This document shows positions 9,066-19,544 of a stretch of DNA of 64,000 nucleotides, one piece after another. The translations under genes were made by a program, and so were the position numbers. The DNA lies in NCBI GenBank assembly GCA_000622025.1, contig JHWU01000020.1, forward strand, positions 1 through 64,000. The letters are read 5' to 3'. The notes below the pieces were generated by a model. It searched no databases. It was not told the origin of the DNA and saw only the letters and a program-made list of their open reading frames with translations. This DNA is from Lachnospiraceae bacterium AD3010 (lineage in GTDB: Bacteria > Bacillota > Clostridia > Lachnospirales > Lachnospiraceae). How positions within the stretch are numbered: the first letter of the stretch is position 1; every line of letters starts with the position of its first letter.

Positions 9066-10256
9066 CTTGATGATGGAAGCAACTCTTCCTGATCCTACCG
9101 TACGTCCGCCTTCACGGATAGCGAAGGTAAGTCCCTGCTCCATAGCGATGGGGTGGATGAGCTCGATTGTCATCTCTACGTTATCGCCGGGCATGCACAT
9201 CTCAACGCCGTCGGGAAGCTTGATAACACCGGTAACGTCGGTTGTTCTGAAGTAGAACTGGGGACGATAATCACTGAAGAAAGGAGTATGACGTCCACCT
9301 TCATCCTTGGTCAGAACGTAAACCTGAGCGGTAAAGTTCGTGTGGCAGGTAACTGTGCCGGGATGAGCGATAACCTGTCCTCTTTCGATCTCCTTACGGT
9401 CAACACCACGGAGAAGAGCACCGATATTGTCTCCTGCTTCACCCTGATCAAGAAGCTTACGGAACATCTCGATACCGGTTACAACAGTCTTCTTAACCTC
9501 TTCCCTGATACCTACGATCTCAACTTCCTCATTGAGCTTGATGATACCACGCTCTACACGGCCCGTAGCAACGGTTCCACGTCCTGTGATGGTGAATACA
9601 TCCTCAACAGGCATAAGGAAGGGCTTGTCGGTAGGACGCTGGGGAGTAGGAATGTACTCGTCAACAGCCTTCATAAGCTCCATGATCTTCTCTCCCCACT
9701 CGCCGTTGGGATCCTCAAGAGCCTTAAGAGCGGAACCCTGAACGATAGGTGTGTCATCACCGGGGAACTCATACTCATTAAGAAGGTCTCTGATCTCCAT
9801 CTCAACCAGCTCGATAAGCTCGGGATCGTCAACCATATCACACTTATTAAGGAATACTACAAGGTAAGGAACTCCGACCTGACGGGCAAGAAGAACGTGC
9901 TCTCTGGTCTGAGCCATAACACCGTCGGTTGCTGCAACAACGAGGATAGCTCCGTCCATCTGTGCAGCTCCGGTGATCATGTTCTTAACGTAGTCAGCGT
10001 GTCCCGGGCAGTCAACGTGTGCATAGTGACGGGACTCTGTCTCATACTCAACGTGTGCTGTAGAGATCGTGATACCACGCTCTCTCTCTTCGGGTGCCTT
10101 ATCGATGTTCTCGAAATCTACTGCTGCGTTTCCGGCAACTCTCTCTGAAAGAGTCTTTGTGATAGCAGCGGTAAGAGTAGTTTTACCGTGGTCAACGTGT
10201 CCGATTGTACCAATGTTTACATGGGGCTTGGTACGTTCAAATTTAGCTTTAGCCAT
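9063..10256 (-). CDS. tuf: Translation elongation factor Tu
   Basis: EF-Tu (397 residues) brings aminoacyl-tRNA to the ribosome with GTP. The P-loop GHVDHGKT, the DCPGH switch and the NKCD guanine motif are present, followed by the two beta-barrel domains. The start is [13 protein letters not shown] at 10256, set by AGGAGGATTGAA just before the ATG; a longer upstream frame is rejected. It is the last gene of the str operon but also has its own promoter in the 149-bp gap after fusA, as expected for a protein needed in excess. The stop codon lies inside repeat B1. Confidence 0.98.
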   Translation of the reverse strand: MAKAKFERTKPHVNIGTIGHVDHGKTTLTAAITKTLSERVAGNAAVDFENIDKAPEERERGITISTAHVEYETESRHYAHVDCPGHADYVKNMITGAAQMDGAILVVAATDGVMAQTREHVLLARQVGVPYLVVFLNKCDMVDDPELIELVEMEIRDLLNEYEFPGDDTPIVQGSALKALEDPNGEWGEKIMELMKAVDEYIPTPQRPTDKPFLMPVEDVFTITGRGTVATGRVERGIIKLNEEVEIVGIREEVKKTVVTGIEMFRKLLDQGEAGDNIGALLRGVDRKEIERGQVIAHPGTVTCHTNFTAQVYVLTKDEGGRHTPFFSDYRPQFYFRTTDVTGVIKLPDGVEMCMPGDNVEMTIELIHPIAMEQGLTFAIREGGRTVGSGRVASIIK

Positions 10257-10324
10257 TTCAATCCTCCTAAAATCTTGTCCGGGCTCTGCTGCCCGCAACT
10301 CCAAGAAATAAACAACTGTCTGTC

Positions 10325-10353
10325 ATTATATTTCAAAAATCCTGTTTTTTCAA
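10325..10353 (-). promoter_or_regulatory. Internal sigma-A promoter for tuf
   Basis: On the minus strand, TTGAAA and TATAAT are separated by exactly 17 bp in the fusA-tuf gap, about 70 bp before the tuf ATG. The leader contains a small CGGGC/GCCCG hairpin (10280-10295). Confidence 0.8.
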
Positions 10354-10405
10354 GTGTTTCTTTATACATAATAAACGAAGATCCGTCCGTTCACTATGCT
10401 GTCTT

Positions 10406-12526
10406 TTATTTAGTTGTAAGAACCTTGTCAGCCACATTCTTCGGAACCTGCTCATAATGATCAAAGAACATAGAGTAGTTGCCGCGTCCCTGTGTGCTGG
10501 AACGAAGATCCGTGGCATATCCGAACATCTCCGAAAGGGGAACCATGGCTCTCACCATCTTTCCTCCGGGTATGTCCTCCATACCTTCAACCCTGCCCCG
10601 GCGTGAATTCAGGTCTCCGATAACATCACCCATATAATCCTCGGGCATTGTTACCTCAACCTTCATTATGGGCTCCAGAAGAACCGAATCACCCTTCTGC
10701 AGAGCATCCTTAAGTGCCATGGAACCTGAGATGTGGAACGCCATTTCAGAGGAGTCCACTTCATGGTAGGAGCCGTCGTAGCAGGTAGCCTTTATGCCGG
10801 TAACGGGGAAGCCTCCCAGCACACCGGTCTTCATAGCTTCCTGGATACCCTCGTCTACTGCGGGGATATATTCCTTCGGAATAGCTCCGCCCACGACCTT
10901 ATTCTCAAATTCATACTCATGCTCGCCATTGACATCCATAGGCTCGAATATGACCTTACAGTGTCCGTACTGTCCACGTCCACCGGACTGCTTGACATAC
11001 TTGGATTCGATATCCACCTTCTTCGTGATGGCTTCCTTGTACGCAACCTGAGGTGCGCCCACATTTGCCTCAACATTGAATTCACGAAGGAGTCTGTCAA
11101 CGATGATCTCCAGATGGAGCTCACCCATTCCGGCTATGATGGTCTGTCCGGTCTCCTCATTGGTATGTGCACGGAAAGTGGGATCCTCTTCCGCAAGCTT
11201 CATCAGAGCCTGTCCCAGCTTATCCTGTCCGGCCTTTGTCTTGGGCTCGATGGCAAGCTCGATAACGGGATCCGGGAATTCCATTGATTCCAGGATAACA
11301 GGATGCTGCTCGTCACAGATGGTATCACCGGTAACGGTAAGCTTGAAGCCTACAGCTGCGGCAATATCTCCGGAATAAACAGTATCCAGCTCGTTTCTCT
11401 TATTGGCGTGCATCTGAAGGATACGTCCCACACGCTCCTTCTTGCCCTTTGAGGAATTGAGAACATATGAACCGCTCTTCAGCTTTCCTCTGTACACACG
11501 GATGAAGGCCAGCTTTCCCACGAAGGGATCTGCCATGATCTTGAATGCGAGGGCAGCGAAAGGACCGTCATCCGTAGATTCGATCTTCAGCTCGTTGCCT
11601 TCAAGGTCTGTACCTTCCGCGGCGGGTATGTCAACGGGTGAGGGCATATATTCGATAACTCCGTCAAGGAGCTTCTGTACACCCTTATTTTTGTATGCAG
11701 ATCCTGCAAATACAGGAACCGCTTCATTATTGATGCAGGCTTTTCTGAGCGCCTGCTTTAACTCTTCGATGGAAGGGACCTTGTCTTCGAGATACTGCTC
11801 CATGAGATCATCATCAAGCTCACAGATCTTCTCGATGGTCTCCTGACGATACAACTCCACATCGTCCTTCATATCATCGGGAATTTCTTTTATCTCGACT
11901 TCCTTTCCCTGTTCATCATCATAATAGTATGCCTGATTTTCCAGAAGATCCACAATACCTGCGAATTCCTCTTCCTTACCTATGGGAATAGTCACCATGA
12001 TGGCATTGGAACCCAAGCGGTTCCTGATCTGCTCAACTGTCCCAAAGTAATCTGCACCCATGGCATCCATTTTATTGACAAACGCCATCCTGGGTACATG
12101 GAAGCCCTCTGCCTGTCTCCAGACGTTTTCTGACTGAGGCTCAACACCGCTCTTCGCGGCAAATACGCCTACAGCTCCGTCCAGTACACGGAGAGATCTC
12201 TCTACCTCTACCGTGAAATCAACGTGGCCCGGGGTATCGATGATATTGATCCTGTGTTCAGGCGCGCCCTGCTTGGGCTTTGCATTTTCTTCAACGGTCC
12301 AGTGGCATGTGGTGGCAGCAGAGGTGATGGTTATACCTCTCTCCTGCTCCTGGTCCATCCAGTCCATTGTTGCGGTACCGTCATGAGTTTCACCGATCTT
12401 ATAATTGACGCCGGTATAGAAAAGGATACGCTCTGTAAGCGTGGTCTTTCCTGCATCGATGTGCGCCATTATTCCTATATTTCTGGTTCTCTCAAGAGGA
12501 TACTCTCTTCCTGAATCGTTACTCAA
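10406..12526 (-). CDS. fusA: Translation elongation factor G
   Basis: EF-G (706 residues, normal length) drives translocation. The G domain shows [17 protein letters not shown] and NKMD. Domains II-V follow with the usual [15 protein letters not shown] block. The start is TTG at 12526, set by AGGAGG eight bases upstream; no better ATG precedes the conserved N-terminus. It lies 28 bp after rpsG in the str operon. The TTG start is unusual for such a highly expressed gene but is well supported by spacing. Confidence 0.98.
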   Translation of the reverse strand: MSNDSGREYPLERTRNIGIMAHIDAGKTTLTERILFYTGVNYKIGETHDGTATMDWMDQEQERGITITSAATTCHWTVEENAKPKQGAPEHRINIIDTPGHVDFTVEVERSLRVLDGAVGVFAAKSGVEPQSENVWRQAEGFHVPRMAFVNKMDAMGADYFGTVEQIRNRLGSNAIMVTIPIGKEEEFAGIVDLLENQAYYYDDEQGKEVEIKEIPDDMKDDVELYRQETIEKICELDDDLMEQYLEDKVPSIEELKQALRKACINNEAVPVFAGSAYKNKGVQKLLDGVIEYMPSPVDIPAAEGTDLEGNELKIESTDDGPFAALAFKIMADPFVGKLAFIRVYRGKLKSGSYVLNSSKGKKERVGRILQMHANKRNELDTVYSGDIAAAVGFKLTVTGDTICDEQHPVILESMEFPDPVIELAIEPKTKAGQDKLGQALMKLAEEDPTFRAHTNEETGQTIIAGMGELHLEIIVDRLLREFNVEANVGAPQVAYKEAITKKVDIESKYVKQSGGRGQYGHCKVIFEPMDVNGEHEYEFENKVVGGAIPKEYIPAVDEGIQEAMKTGVLGGFPVTGIKATCYDGSYHEVDSSEMAFHISGSMALKDALQKGDSVLLEPIMKVEVTMPEDYMGDVIGDLNSRRGRVEGMEDIPGGKMVRAMVPLSEMFGYATDLRSSTQGRGNYSMFFDHYEQVPKNVADKVLTTK

Positions 12527-12554
12527 GGAATCTACCTCCTACCTTTGGTGAGCA

Positions 12555-13067
<513 letters not shown>

Positions 13068-13068
13068 T

Positions 13069-13086
13069 CAGTGGTGTACTCCACTG
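13069..13086 (-). promoter_or_regulatory. Hairpin in the rpsL-rpsG intergenic leader
   Basis: A 6-bp perfect stem (13069-13074 with 13081-13086) in the 138-bp gap before rpsG. In E. coli S7 represses its own operon by binding in this gap. A role here is only an inference from position. Confidence 0.3.
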
Positions 13087-13163
13087 TTCGTGCGGTCTAT
13101 AAATCATCTAATAATAAGACAACCTAAATCCCAACACTACCGTATTTACTGTTACCTGATCAC

Positions 13164-13586
13164 TTACGCTTTCGGAGCCTTCGGCCTCTTTGCACCGTAT
13201 TTGCTGCGGGCCTGCATCCTGTTGGCGACACCTGCCGTATCAAGGGTTCCGCGGATTATATGGTATCTGGTACCGGGAAGATCCTTTACACGGCCGCCGC
13301 GGATAAGGACTACCGAGTGTTCCTGCAGATTATGGCCTTCTCCCGGAATATAGGATGTTACTTCGATTCCGTTTGAAAGACGTACACGGGCAATCTTTCT
13401 CAGCGCAGAGTTAGGTTTCTTGGGGGTTGCAGTCTTAACCGCCGTGCACACGCCTCTCTTCTGGGGAGAAAGTGTTGCGGTTGCTTTCTTCTGTAAAGAA
13501 TTGAAGCCGTTCTGCAGAGCAGGGGACTTTGACTTCTTCACCGATGACTGCCTTCCGTTTTTAACTAACTGGTTGAATGTTGGCAT
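13164..13586 (-). CDS. rpsL: 30S ribosomal protein S12
   Basis: S12 (140 residues) lies at the decoding centre and affects accuracy and streptomycin response. The conserved motifs [20 protein letters not shown] and [10 protein letters not shown] are present. The first has Lys in the position (KKPNSA) that is normally streptomycin-sensitive. The ATG at 13586 follows AGAGGTG. First gene of the str operon; rpoB/rpoC are not upstream here. Confidence 0.98.
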   Translation of the reverse strand: MPTFNQLVKNGRQSSVKKSKSPALQNGFNSLQKKATATLSPQKRGVCTAVKTATPKKPNSALRKIARVRLSNGIEVTSYIPGEGHNLQEHSVVLIRGGRVKDLPGTRYHIIRGTLDTAGVANRMQARSKYGAKRPKAPKA

Positions 13587-13680
13587 TTAAGTTTCACCTC
13601 TTTTCTTTGTTGGATTTTTGCCGTTCCATTCTGAATAAGCGGCAAAGTTACAAACGCGTCAGATGGCGACACGCTTAGAC

Positions 13681-13709
13681 ATTGTACTTTAACAGGGTTT
13701 TGATGTCAA
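13681..13709 (-). promoter_or_regulatory. Sigma-A promoter of the str operon
   Basis: A consensus TTGACA (13704-13709) and TACAAT (13681-13686) with a 17-bp spacer on the minus strand, about 95 bp before rpsL. It is close to ideal, as expected for a ribosomal operon. Confidence 0.9.
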
Positions 13710-13717
13710 CAATTTTT

Positions 13718-13747
13718 TTGCATGACTATGCTCCGAGGTGTTATAAT
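13718..13747 (+). promoter_or_regulatory. Divergent promoter for the PfkB-like gene
   Basis: TTGCAT (13718-13723), an 18-bp spacer and TATAAT (13742-13747) on the plus strand, partly back-to-back with the str promoter. The leader contains a GGCGGTG/CACACCGCC hairpin at about 13772-13795. Confidence 0.65.
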
Positions 13748-13829
13748 CAGTGCAGACACTCTATGATAAGAGGCGGTGCGGCAGGCACACCGCCGGACAG
13801 GACACCAGCCTGCGCCAAGGTATACTTAG

Positions 13830-14753
13830 ATGAGCAGATTCATAGTAGCGGGAATTACGCAGCTTGAGACCATTGTAAAGGTAAAGGAGCTTCCCATCCA
13901 GTACACTCCTTATACGGGAGAGCGGGATACCATCTATATCTCTGCCGGCGGGGATGCCTTCAACGAATCTCTGGCGTTAAAGTGGCTTGGAGATGATGTG
14001 GAGTTTATGTCGGTGGTAGGAGAAAAGGAGAATCTTGCCATATTTAATCCTGCAGGCAGGGAGGTCACGCTTTCCACTGAATATATTCTTCCTATATTAA
14101 AGGAAACTCCCATGGAGGTACTCCTTTATGATGTGCAGCGCAGAAAGCAGCACTTTGAGGATCTGAAGGATATAAGGGATGCGAAGTACGATATGACCAA
14201 GGCAGAACCCCTTATTTCGGAATGTGATATGGTGGTCCTTTCAAATGTGAATTTCTGCCGTCCCTTTATAGATATTGCCCTGAAGCAGAAAAAGAAGCTG
14301 GCTGTAAAGATACACAGCTTCACCCGTGAAAAAGAAACCTATAACGAAGATTTTCTGAATAACGCCAATATTCTTTACTTTAATGATGATTCCATAGATG
14401 AAGAGCCTTTCGGTTTCATAAAGGAAATGCGCGAAAAATACGATCCCGATATAATAATCTTCGGACAGGGAGGCAAAGGGGTTATCCTCTTTGACAAGGA
14501 AAAAGAGATCACGGTTCATTATGATGCAGTAAAGAGTTCCCAGATCGTGAATACTGCCGGTGCCGGAAATGCTCTTTTCGCCTGCTTCCTCCACTATTAC
14601 CAGAAGACCGGGGACAGTAAGACCGCCATTCACAAGGCTCTGCTCTTCGCCGCGAATAAGATAGGATATATGGGAACCTCCAACGGCTTTATGACGGAGG
14701 ATCAGCTTGAACAGTGGGAGAATCTGATCTGGAATCCCCGCGGAACACTTTGA
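13830..14753 (+). CDS. PfkB/ribokinase-family protein lacking the catalytic Asp
   Basis: 307 residues, the normal length for PfkB sugar or nucleoside kinases. The substrate-side motif GGDAFNES and the C-terminal anion-hole motif are present. The latter reads NTAGAGNALF where active enzymes have DTxGAGD. The general base Asp is therefore Asn, so the protein may be a binding or regulatory pseudokinase, or may have altered activity. The ATG at 13830 follows AAGGT. It is the first of two genes; the second starts 10 bp after its stop. It is divergent from the str operon. The substrate cannot be inferred. Confidence 0.8.
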   Translation: MSRFIVAGITQLETIVKVKELPIQYTPYTGERDTIYISAGGDAFNESLALKWLGDDVEFMSVVGEKENLAIFNPAGREVTLSTEYILPILKETPMEVLLYDVQRRKQHFEDLKDIRDAKYDMTKAEPLISECDMVVLSNVNFCRPFIDIALKQKKKLAVKIHSFTREKETYNEDFLNNANILYFNDDSIDEEPFGFIKEMREKYDPDIIIFGQGGKGVILFDKEKEITVHYDAVKSSQIVNTAGAGNALFACFLHYYQKTGDSKTAIHKALLFAANKIGYMGTSNGFMTEDQLEQWENLIWNPRGTL

Positions 14754-14763
14754 GGTATTATTT

Positions 14764-16062
14764 ATGGATGAACAGGGCAATCTCCAGATAGGTGAGATCA
14801 AAAAAAAGAAGGAAGCCTTAAACCAGACAGGCGGCATAAATACGGAAAAGTCCATTTTTCAGACCGAGAGCGCCTCTCCCTATGCAAGCAGGGTAGAGAG
14901 TCTGGCAAATAACGGGCCCATTATGCAGAACCGTTTCCATGTCACGAACAGTAATGACCTTATGAGACCCGGTTTCAAAAGAACTGCCGCCCCCTCTGCC
15001 GCTCCGGTGAGTGCAGGTGAAACCCATACCGAAAAAGTAAGGTCTGAAGAAAAACAGGATATCATCAAGGCTCAGTCCGACCTGAAGGTTTTTTCCGGAG
15101 ATGTGATGAAAAAAGGAGCCTTTACTCCAAAGGCAAAGGAGGCTTCCCGGCATTTCCTTGAACAGGTGTCCCGCTGGGCCGGTTCCTTTAATGACGGCGG
15201 AAGCGGATTCTATAGTAATCTTGGCATCGAATCTGTTCTTGACTGCCTGTATGTGGACGGCATGAGCCTCAGGAATTACGTGAAGGAACAGTATTTCTAT
15301 AAAACCAGCGGAGACCAGACTCCGGACAAGGAAAGCCTCCGGAATTACCTGGCTCTTCTTGCCGCCAGAGGAGATCATGTCATCACCATGGTACGTCCCT
15401 CCATGAAAGGGGACAGTGCCGAGGTGGAGTACAGGAATCTGGATGTTGATCTGACCAATGTCGGATCGGAAGAGGCTTCCCACTCCAAAAAGCTTAAGGA
15501 AAAAGGCAAGCAGATAAGAAGCGACCTGAAGAAGCGTATGGATCCCGACATTACCGAAAGCACAGGCAGAGCCTTCAGAAAAGCAAAGGGCTTAAATATG
15601 GACGGCTTTAACAGGCTGGAATCGGCTTCAGACGGATTAAAGGAGGTTTCCGGAGAGAAAACCGAGGAATACAAGGCTTTTGACAAAAGCTTCAGTCATT
15701 ACAGCTCCGGACTTCAGAAGCTGGGCTTAAAGCCGGGACGGGACGATATCAATTCCGCCGTTGCAAAAAAGCTTAAGGAGCGCTGCTCTGAAGCCATCGA
15801 AGCCGCGGACAGCTTCCTCCGTTCCGGAAGTAAGGACAAGGCTGCCGTAAAGGCCGTAGAAAACGCGAAAAGAATGCTTGAAACGGATCTGGAGCTTCTT
15901 GAGAAGGCCATAAACGATAAGCTGTATGACGAAAACAGAACCATGAGCCTGGAGGAAATGCTTGACAGCAAGCCGGATAAACCTGATGGCGGGAATCCCG
16001 ATGGAAAAGCGGACGGCGAAGATTCCCCTTCGGATGACCCCGGTCCGTCTGACGGAGAGTAA
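14764..16062 (+). CDS. Unrecognised 432-residue soluble protein
   Basis: I do not recognise a family. No signal peptide or membrane helix is visible. The N-terminal 100 residues are polar and low in structure (ASPYASRVESLANNG, AAPSAAPVSAGE). Residues about 110-220 look folded (HFLEQVSRWAGSFNDGGSGF, GIESVLDCLYVDGMSLR). Residues about 240-400 are helical and rich in Lys/Glu, and the tail is an acidic Pro/Gly/Asp string ending PSDDPGPSDGE. It is translated after the PfkB-like gene, whose stop overlaps its ribosome site (GAGGT), so the two are likely coupled. It converges on murI. Confidence 0.75.
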   Translation: MDEQGNLQIGEIKKKKEALNQTGGINTEKSIFQTESASPYASRVESLANNGPIMQNRFHVTNSNDLMRPGFKRTAAPSAAPVSAGETHTEKVRSEEKQDIIKAQSDLKVFSGDVMKKGAFTPKAKEASRHFLEQVSRWAGSFNDGGSGFYSNLGIESVLDCLYVDGMSLRNYVKEQYFYKTSGDQTPDKESLRNYLALLAARGDHVITMVRPSMKGDSAEVEYRNLDVDLTNVGSEEASHSKKLKEKGKQIRSDLKKRMDPDITESTGRAFRKAKGLNMDGFNRLESASDGLKEVSGEKTEEYKAFDKSFSHYSSGLQKLGLKPGRDDINSAVAKKLKERCSEAIEAADSFLRSGSKDKAAVKAVENAKRMLETDLELLEKAINDKLYDENRTMSLEEMLDSKPDKPDGGNPDGKADGEDSPSDDPGPSDGE

Positions 16063-16090
16063 ATCAAACTGCCGGCCCGGCTCAAGATAG

Positions 16091-16888
16091 TTAAAGTATG
16101 ATACCCGCTCTTTCAAGGAGAATTCTCCCGCGTTCCAGCTTTTTTGTACCGCGATCAGAATTCTCCATTATTATTTTCCCCTTTCGCTCCCCGCTTCTTA
16201 AGAGTCCCTTCTCCTCAAGGCGGCGCTTCAGTTCCCTTGCAGTTCCGAGGCTTCCGTCAATTATCTCTATGCCGCCGTTATTCAGATATTTTCTTAAACG
16301 GTCTCTTATAAAAGGATAGTGGGTACATCCGAGAACTATGGTCTCTGTATCCGGAGTAAGATATTTCTCCAGATGCTCTTCAAAATACCTGTCCAGATCC
16401 GGGCCGCCGAGATCTCCCTCCTCTACAAATTCCATTAGTCCCGGACAGGGTACGGACACGAGATCGGTACCCCCCTTATATCTTTCCACAAGCTTCCGGT
16501 ACTTTTCCTGGGCGATAGTCATAGGTGTAGCGAGGACGATTATCCTCCCGCCTTTATTCCTTTCAACAGCGGGCTTTATGGCCGGCTCTATTCCAACGAT
16601 CGGGAGACCGGGATAGTCCTCCCGTAAGGAGCGTACAGCGGCAGAAGTCGCTGTATTGCAGGCCACCGCCAGTCCCTTTATTCCCCTGTTTAAGAGCAGG
16701 CGGACAACATCATAGGTGAGACGCCTTATCTCCTCCTGCGGCTTTGTTCCGTAGGGCGCATTGGCCGAATCACCAAAATACAGAAAATCCTCTGAAGGCA
16801 TTTCATGTACAGCCTCTATCAGAACACTTAATCCCCCGAGTCCTGAATCCATGAAACCGACGGGAAGCTCTTTGTCACTTGTTATCAT
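16091..16888 (-). CDS. murI: Glutamate racemase
   Basis: Makes D-glutamate for peptidoglycan. Both catalytic Cys motifs are present: VACNTAT and LGCTHYP. The N-terminal FMDSGLGGLSVL and FGDSANAPYG are typical. The start is ATG at 16888, set by AGAAGGA; a GTG further up at 16906 is less likely. Its 5' end overlaps the 3' end of the DUF4349 gene by 14 bp, so the two are probably co-transcribed. Length (265) is normal. Confidence 0.97.
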   Translation of the reverse strand: MITSDKELPVGFMDSGLGGLSVLIEAVHEMPSEDFLYFGDSANAPYGTKPQEEIRRLTYDVVRLLLNRGIKGLAVACNTATSAAVRSLREDYPGLPIVGIEPAIKPAVERNKGGRIIVLATPMTIAQEKYRKLVERYKGGTDLVSVPCPGLMEFVEEGDLGGPDLDRYFEEHLEKYLTPDTETIVLGCTHYPFIRDRLRKYLNNGGIEIIDGSLGTARELKRRLEEKGLLRSGERKGKIIMENSDRGTKKLERGRILLERAGIIL

Positions 16889-17912
16889 TGCTTTCCTTCT
16901 GTTCACCGGCTTCCGGCGCCTGCGTCCGGTTCACAGGTACCTGCTTTGCCTTCTTTCCCTTTCCTGCTGAGATAAGGCTCCTAACGAGCATAACAATCGC
17001 AAATACGATTACAGCGAAAACTATGATCGCGGGAATGTGGGTTATAAACCAGATAAGGAATTCCGCTATGGCATCCATTACCTCCAGAAGGTTATCCACA
17101 AAGCCGTTCCTTATCCTGTCTAACACTGTCTCCTTCTCTGTCACCGTAAATTTCTCGGTCTCCATTATCGAAAGATGAACAGTGCTGTAATCAATATCAT
17201 TATCATAGGTTCTAAGCTGGGACCGTATACTGTCCAGGCGGTATCTCACGTCGGTAAGCTGTGACTGTATCGCCATAACATCCTCAACCGTTTCCGCCAT
17301 ACCCATCATTTTCTCAAGGGACTGCTGTTCAAGAGTGAGTGCTCTTTCATGTGCCTCGGTATCGGCATAGTGAAGGGTCACATCCTCAGTATTTGTGCTG
17401 CGGCCCGTTATGTTGGCATTTCCGTCCACATCATTTAAGAAGCTGTCCAGCCTGTCTGCAGGTACCCTTGCGGTTATACTGGCTGACTTTGAGATATCTC
17501 CGTCGTAACGGCTGTTGGAATAGACGTTTGAGGATTCAATATATCCCCCCAGAGCTGTAACCTTTTGCTCTATCCTATTTGCAAGTGCTTCAACATCAGC
17601 TGTTTCCGCTTCGATATTGACCGTTGTAATAAGCTTCCGGGAATTCCCCTTTCCGGCGCTGTCTCCCTCTCCAACCTCTTCAGGGGCTTCGGCCCCGCTG
17701 CTTTCCACCGCTTCTTCGGGAGCAGCCTCGTCATAGGAAAAATCTGCAGACTCATAGTCCCCGTTATATGCAGCACCTGCAGCTGCATCCATAGGAGCAG
17801 CCACATTTTTTTCCATCCTGCCGGAATCTGCGGAAGAGGACCTGGAACCTCCGCAGGCCGTAAGAACCAGCATAATAATAAAAGTTAAAAAAAGGGTCAG
17901 TTGCTTTTTCAT
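16875..17912 (-). CDS. DUF4349 lipoprotein
   Basis: The 345-residue product has a lipoprotein signal (MKKQLTLFLTFIIMLVLTAC; lipid-modified Cys at residue 20) and a disordered Ser/Glu/Ala linker. The DUF4349 domain begins with RKLITTVNIEAET and has the characteristic helical hairpin SQLTDVRYRLDSIRSQL. One membrane helix lies near residues 290-315, before a short basic tail. The function of DUF4349 is not established; it is thought to act at the envelope. The gene leads the murI transcript. Confidence 0.9.
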   Translation of the reverse strand: MKKQLTLFLTFIIMLVLTACGGSRSSSADSGRMEKNVAAPMDAAAGAAYNGDYESADFSYDEAAPEEAVESSGAEAPEEVGEGDSAGKGNSRKLITTVNIEAETADVEALANRIEQKVTALGGYIESSNVYSNSRYDGDISKSASITARVPADRLDSFLNDVDGNANITGRSTNTEDVTLHYADTEAHERALTLEQQSLEKMMGMAETVEDVMAIQSQLTDVRYRLDSIRSQLRTYDNDIDYSTVHLSIMETEKFTVTEKETVLDRIRNGFVDNLLEVMDAIAEFLIWFITHIPAIIVFAVIVFAIVMLVRSLISAGKGKKAKQVPVNRTQAPEAGEQKESNDNK

Positions 17913-18049
17913 AATTTATCTATATAGCTCCTTTCCGTCAATCGTTGCCCTTCCACCTGATGCAAACCTGTGGTGACACTTTTGGCGTTTGTATCATCAT
18001 AGCTCAAAGGTGTCCTTCAAACAACCTCTAAAATCCTTAAGAAATAGAT

Positions 18050-18084
18050 AAAAACTGCGATCCGGAATAATCAGCGGACCGCAG
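18050..18084 (-). terminator. Rho-independent terminator after the 68-residue gene
   Basis: CTGCG-A-TCCG pairs with CGGA-C-CGCAG (18055-18084). On the minus strand this is followed by TTTTTATC. It lies about 40 bp after the stop of the small gene. Confidence 0.8.
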
Positions 18085-18124
18085 CCTTGAAAATACATTT
18101 TATGAAATTGTCACTTGTACTGCT

Positions 18125-18331
18125 TTAGAAATTCACTCCCGTGCTGGTTTTCAGCTGGCTCACCACCGAATTGAAAACCTTGATATCTCCGGTTCTGTGG
18201 AACTCTTCGTAATCCTTAATGATATTCCTGTACGAATCCGCTCCGAGACTTCCGGCGTTCAGAACCTCTATCGCTGAATCTACCTTATCCAGCCTGCTGC
18301 CTACAATTGCCTTTAACTCTTCGTATGCCAT
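18125..18331 (-). CDS. Small helical hypothetical protein (68 aa)
   Basis: Starts MAYEELKAIV at ATG 18331, nine bases after AGGAGA; a TTG two codons further up is too close to the ribosome site. The product is predicted mostly helical, acidic and soluble. No family is recognised. It has its own terminator and probably its own promoter in the 330-bp region upstream, so it is likely a single-gene unit. Confidence 0.6.
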   Translation of the reverse strand: MAYEELKAIVGSRLDKVDSAIEVLNAGSLGADSYRNIIKDYEEFHRTGDIKVFNSVVSQLKTSTGVNF

Positions 18332-18664
18332 CTCCAAATCTCTCCTAAAGAATACGCTCTCCCCTAAACCTCATATATCCCTGGTTTTCATACGTCACCT
18401 GCGGTTCTGCAAATGACTGTACTGAATAGTTACACCCTCATTTCATTTTTCAGCATACTAAAATAAAACGTTTCGCGCAATTGACATAATATCCAAATTT
18501 GTACGTATCACATTGTGGAAGTTGTATTAACATTTGCCATAATATGTTCGAAAGATGTACGTTAATTATACAGAAATATTCTGGTGATCTAAAAGATTCT
18601 TCGGGCTTCGCCCTCAGAATGACAATGTATTTATTCGTCCTCAGAATGACAAACCGTCCTGTTC
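18332..18664. other. Gene-free stretch upstream of the 68-residue gene
   Basis: No coding sequence was seen. It contains A+T-rich DNA suited to a promoter for the small gene, then one full and one partial copy of dispersed repeat A (18593-18651) next to the 3' end of nudC. Confidence 0.5.
18593..18651 (+). repeat. Dispersed palindrome family A, copy 3, with a partial duplicate
   Basis: A 32-bp copy with the longer inner stem GGGC-TTC-GCCC. A second CCTCAGAATGACA follows 27 bp later (18639-18651), so the tail has been duplicated. Confidence 0.85.
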
Positions 18665-19534
18665 TCAGATCCGCCCTTCCTTAAAGGCTTTCATCAAAGC
18701 ATTTGTAAGGGACATATCTGTGGGCTGAAGCACCACCTCATCCCGTGAAAACCAGTCCGCAAGCTTTAATTCGCTTTCGTCCCGGTGTATCTCAATACTT
18801 CCGTCAAGCTCGCAGGTAAAGCCCACCATAAGGTCATCCACTATCCCCCAGGGCTGGGATCCGTAGTAGCAGATGTTCTTTACCTTTAGCCCGGTCTCCT
18901 CATAGACTTCACGCACTACCGTCTCTTCAAGGGTCTCCCCTATCTCCGTAAAACCGGCCACAAGAGCATAAAATGGAATGTCCCGTCCCGCATATTTGGT
19001 GAGCAGTATCTTATCCCGCTCCCTGTCGATTATCGCCACCGTAACAGCCGGCACGATCCTGGGATATACGGTGTTTCCGCAGTCTGGACAGATCAGCGCT
19101 CTTTCCTTCTCTGACCTCTGCATCCTTCCCCCGCAGCGTCCGCAGAATTTATTATTACTGTACCAGTTGTACAGCTGAAAAGCGGTCATCGCAAGGAAAT
19201 ACTCATGATCCGGTATTTCCTTCACATTCCTTATATCCCGGAATTTCCTGAAGAAAAAACCCTTTTCCTCTGTGAGTGTCCCAGCCGGAAGACCATCAAG
19301 CAGGAAGCAGTCACGGCCGTCAATGGAAAAAAGTCTTGTAAGGCTGTCTGCTTCTATCCCACTGTTCCTTATATCACCAAATACCGGAACATGGTGATCT
19401 CTTACCAGCACAGCGCCGCCTCCGAAGGCCGGCTCGTTTTCCATACCGAAAACAAATACCGGACTGTCATCAACGGGGGCGGCAGCTCTGATAAACTGAT
19501 TATTAAATTTGTGAGGTGCTATCTCGTGTATCAT
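18665..19534 (-). CDS. nudC: NADH/NAD pyrophosphatase (Nudix) NudC
   Basis: 289 residues. An N-terminal barrel is followed by a zinc ribbon (CGRCG and CPDCG), the Nudix box (GFTEIGETLEETVVREV, EETG) and the SQPW motif that marks NAD(H)-specific or NAD-decapping NudC enzymes. It cleaves NADH to NMNH and AMP and can remove NAD caps from RNA. The start is ATG 19534, behind AAGGA. It lies 10 bp after pyrI and is probably the last gene of the ilvE-pyrB-pyrI-nudC run. Confidence 0.93.
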   Translation of the reverse strand: MIHEIAPHKFNNQFIRAAAPVDDSPVFVFGMENEPAFGGGAVLVRDHHVPVFGDIRNSGIEADSLTRLFSIDGRDCFLLDGLPAGTLTEEKGFFFRKFRDIRNVKEIPDHEYFLAMTAFQLYNWYSNNKFCGRCGGRMQRSEKERALICPDCGNTVYPRIVPAVTVAIIDRERDKILLTKYAGRDIPFYALVAGFTEIGETLEETVVREVYEETGLKVKNICYYGSQPWGIVDDLMVGFTCELDGSIEIHRDESELKLADWFSRDEVVLQPTDMSLTNALMKAFKEGRI

Positions 19535-19544
19535 ATTCCGATCC

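Noticed and set aside
9153-10148. A 331-residue open frame on the plus strand opposite tuf
   Set aside because: It is a shadow of the tuf codons on the other strand. It has no ribosome site and no recognisable family, while EF-Tu on the minus strand is certain.
14241-14855. A 204-residue frame opposite the PfkB-like gene
   Set aside because: Antisense shadow without a ribosome site; the plus-strand product matches a known family.
18481-18515. A TTGACA box on the plus strand
   Set aside because: No TATAAT-like box lies at the right distance and no plus-strand gene follows.
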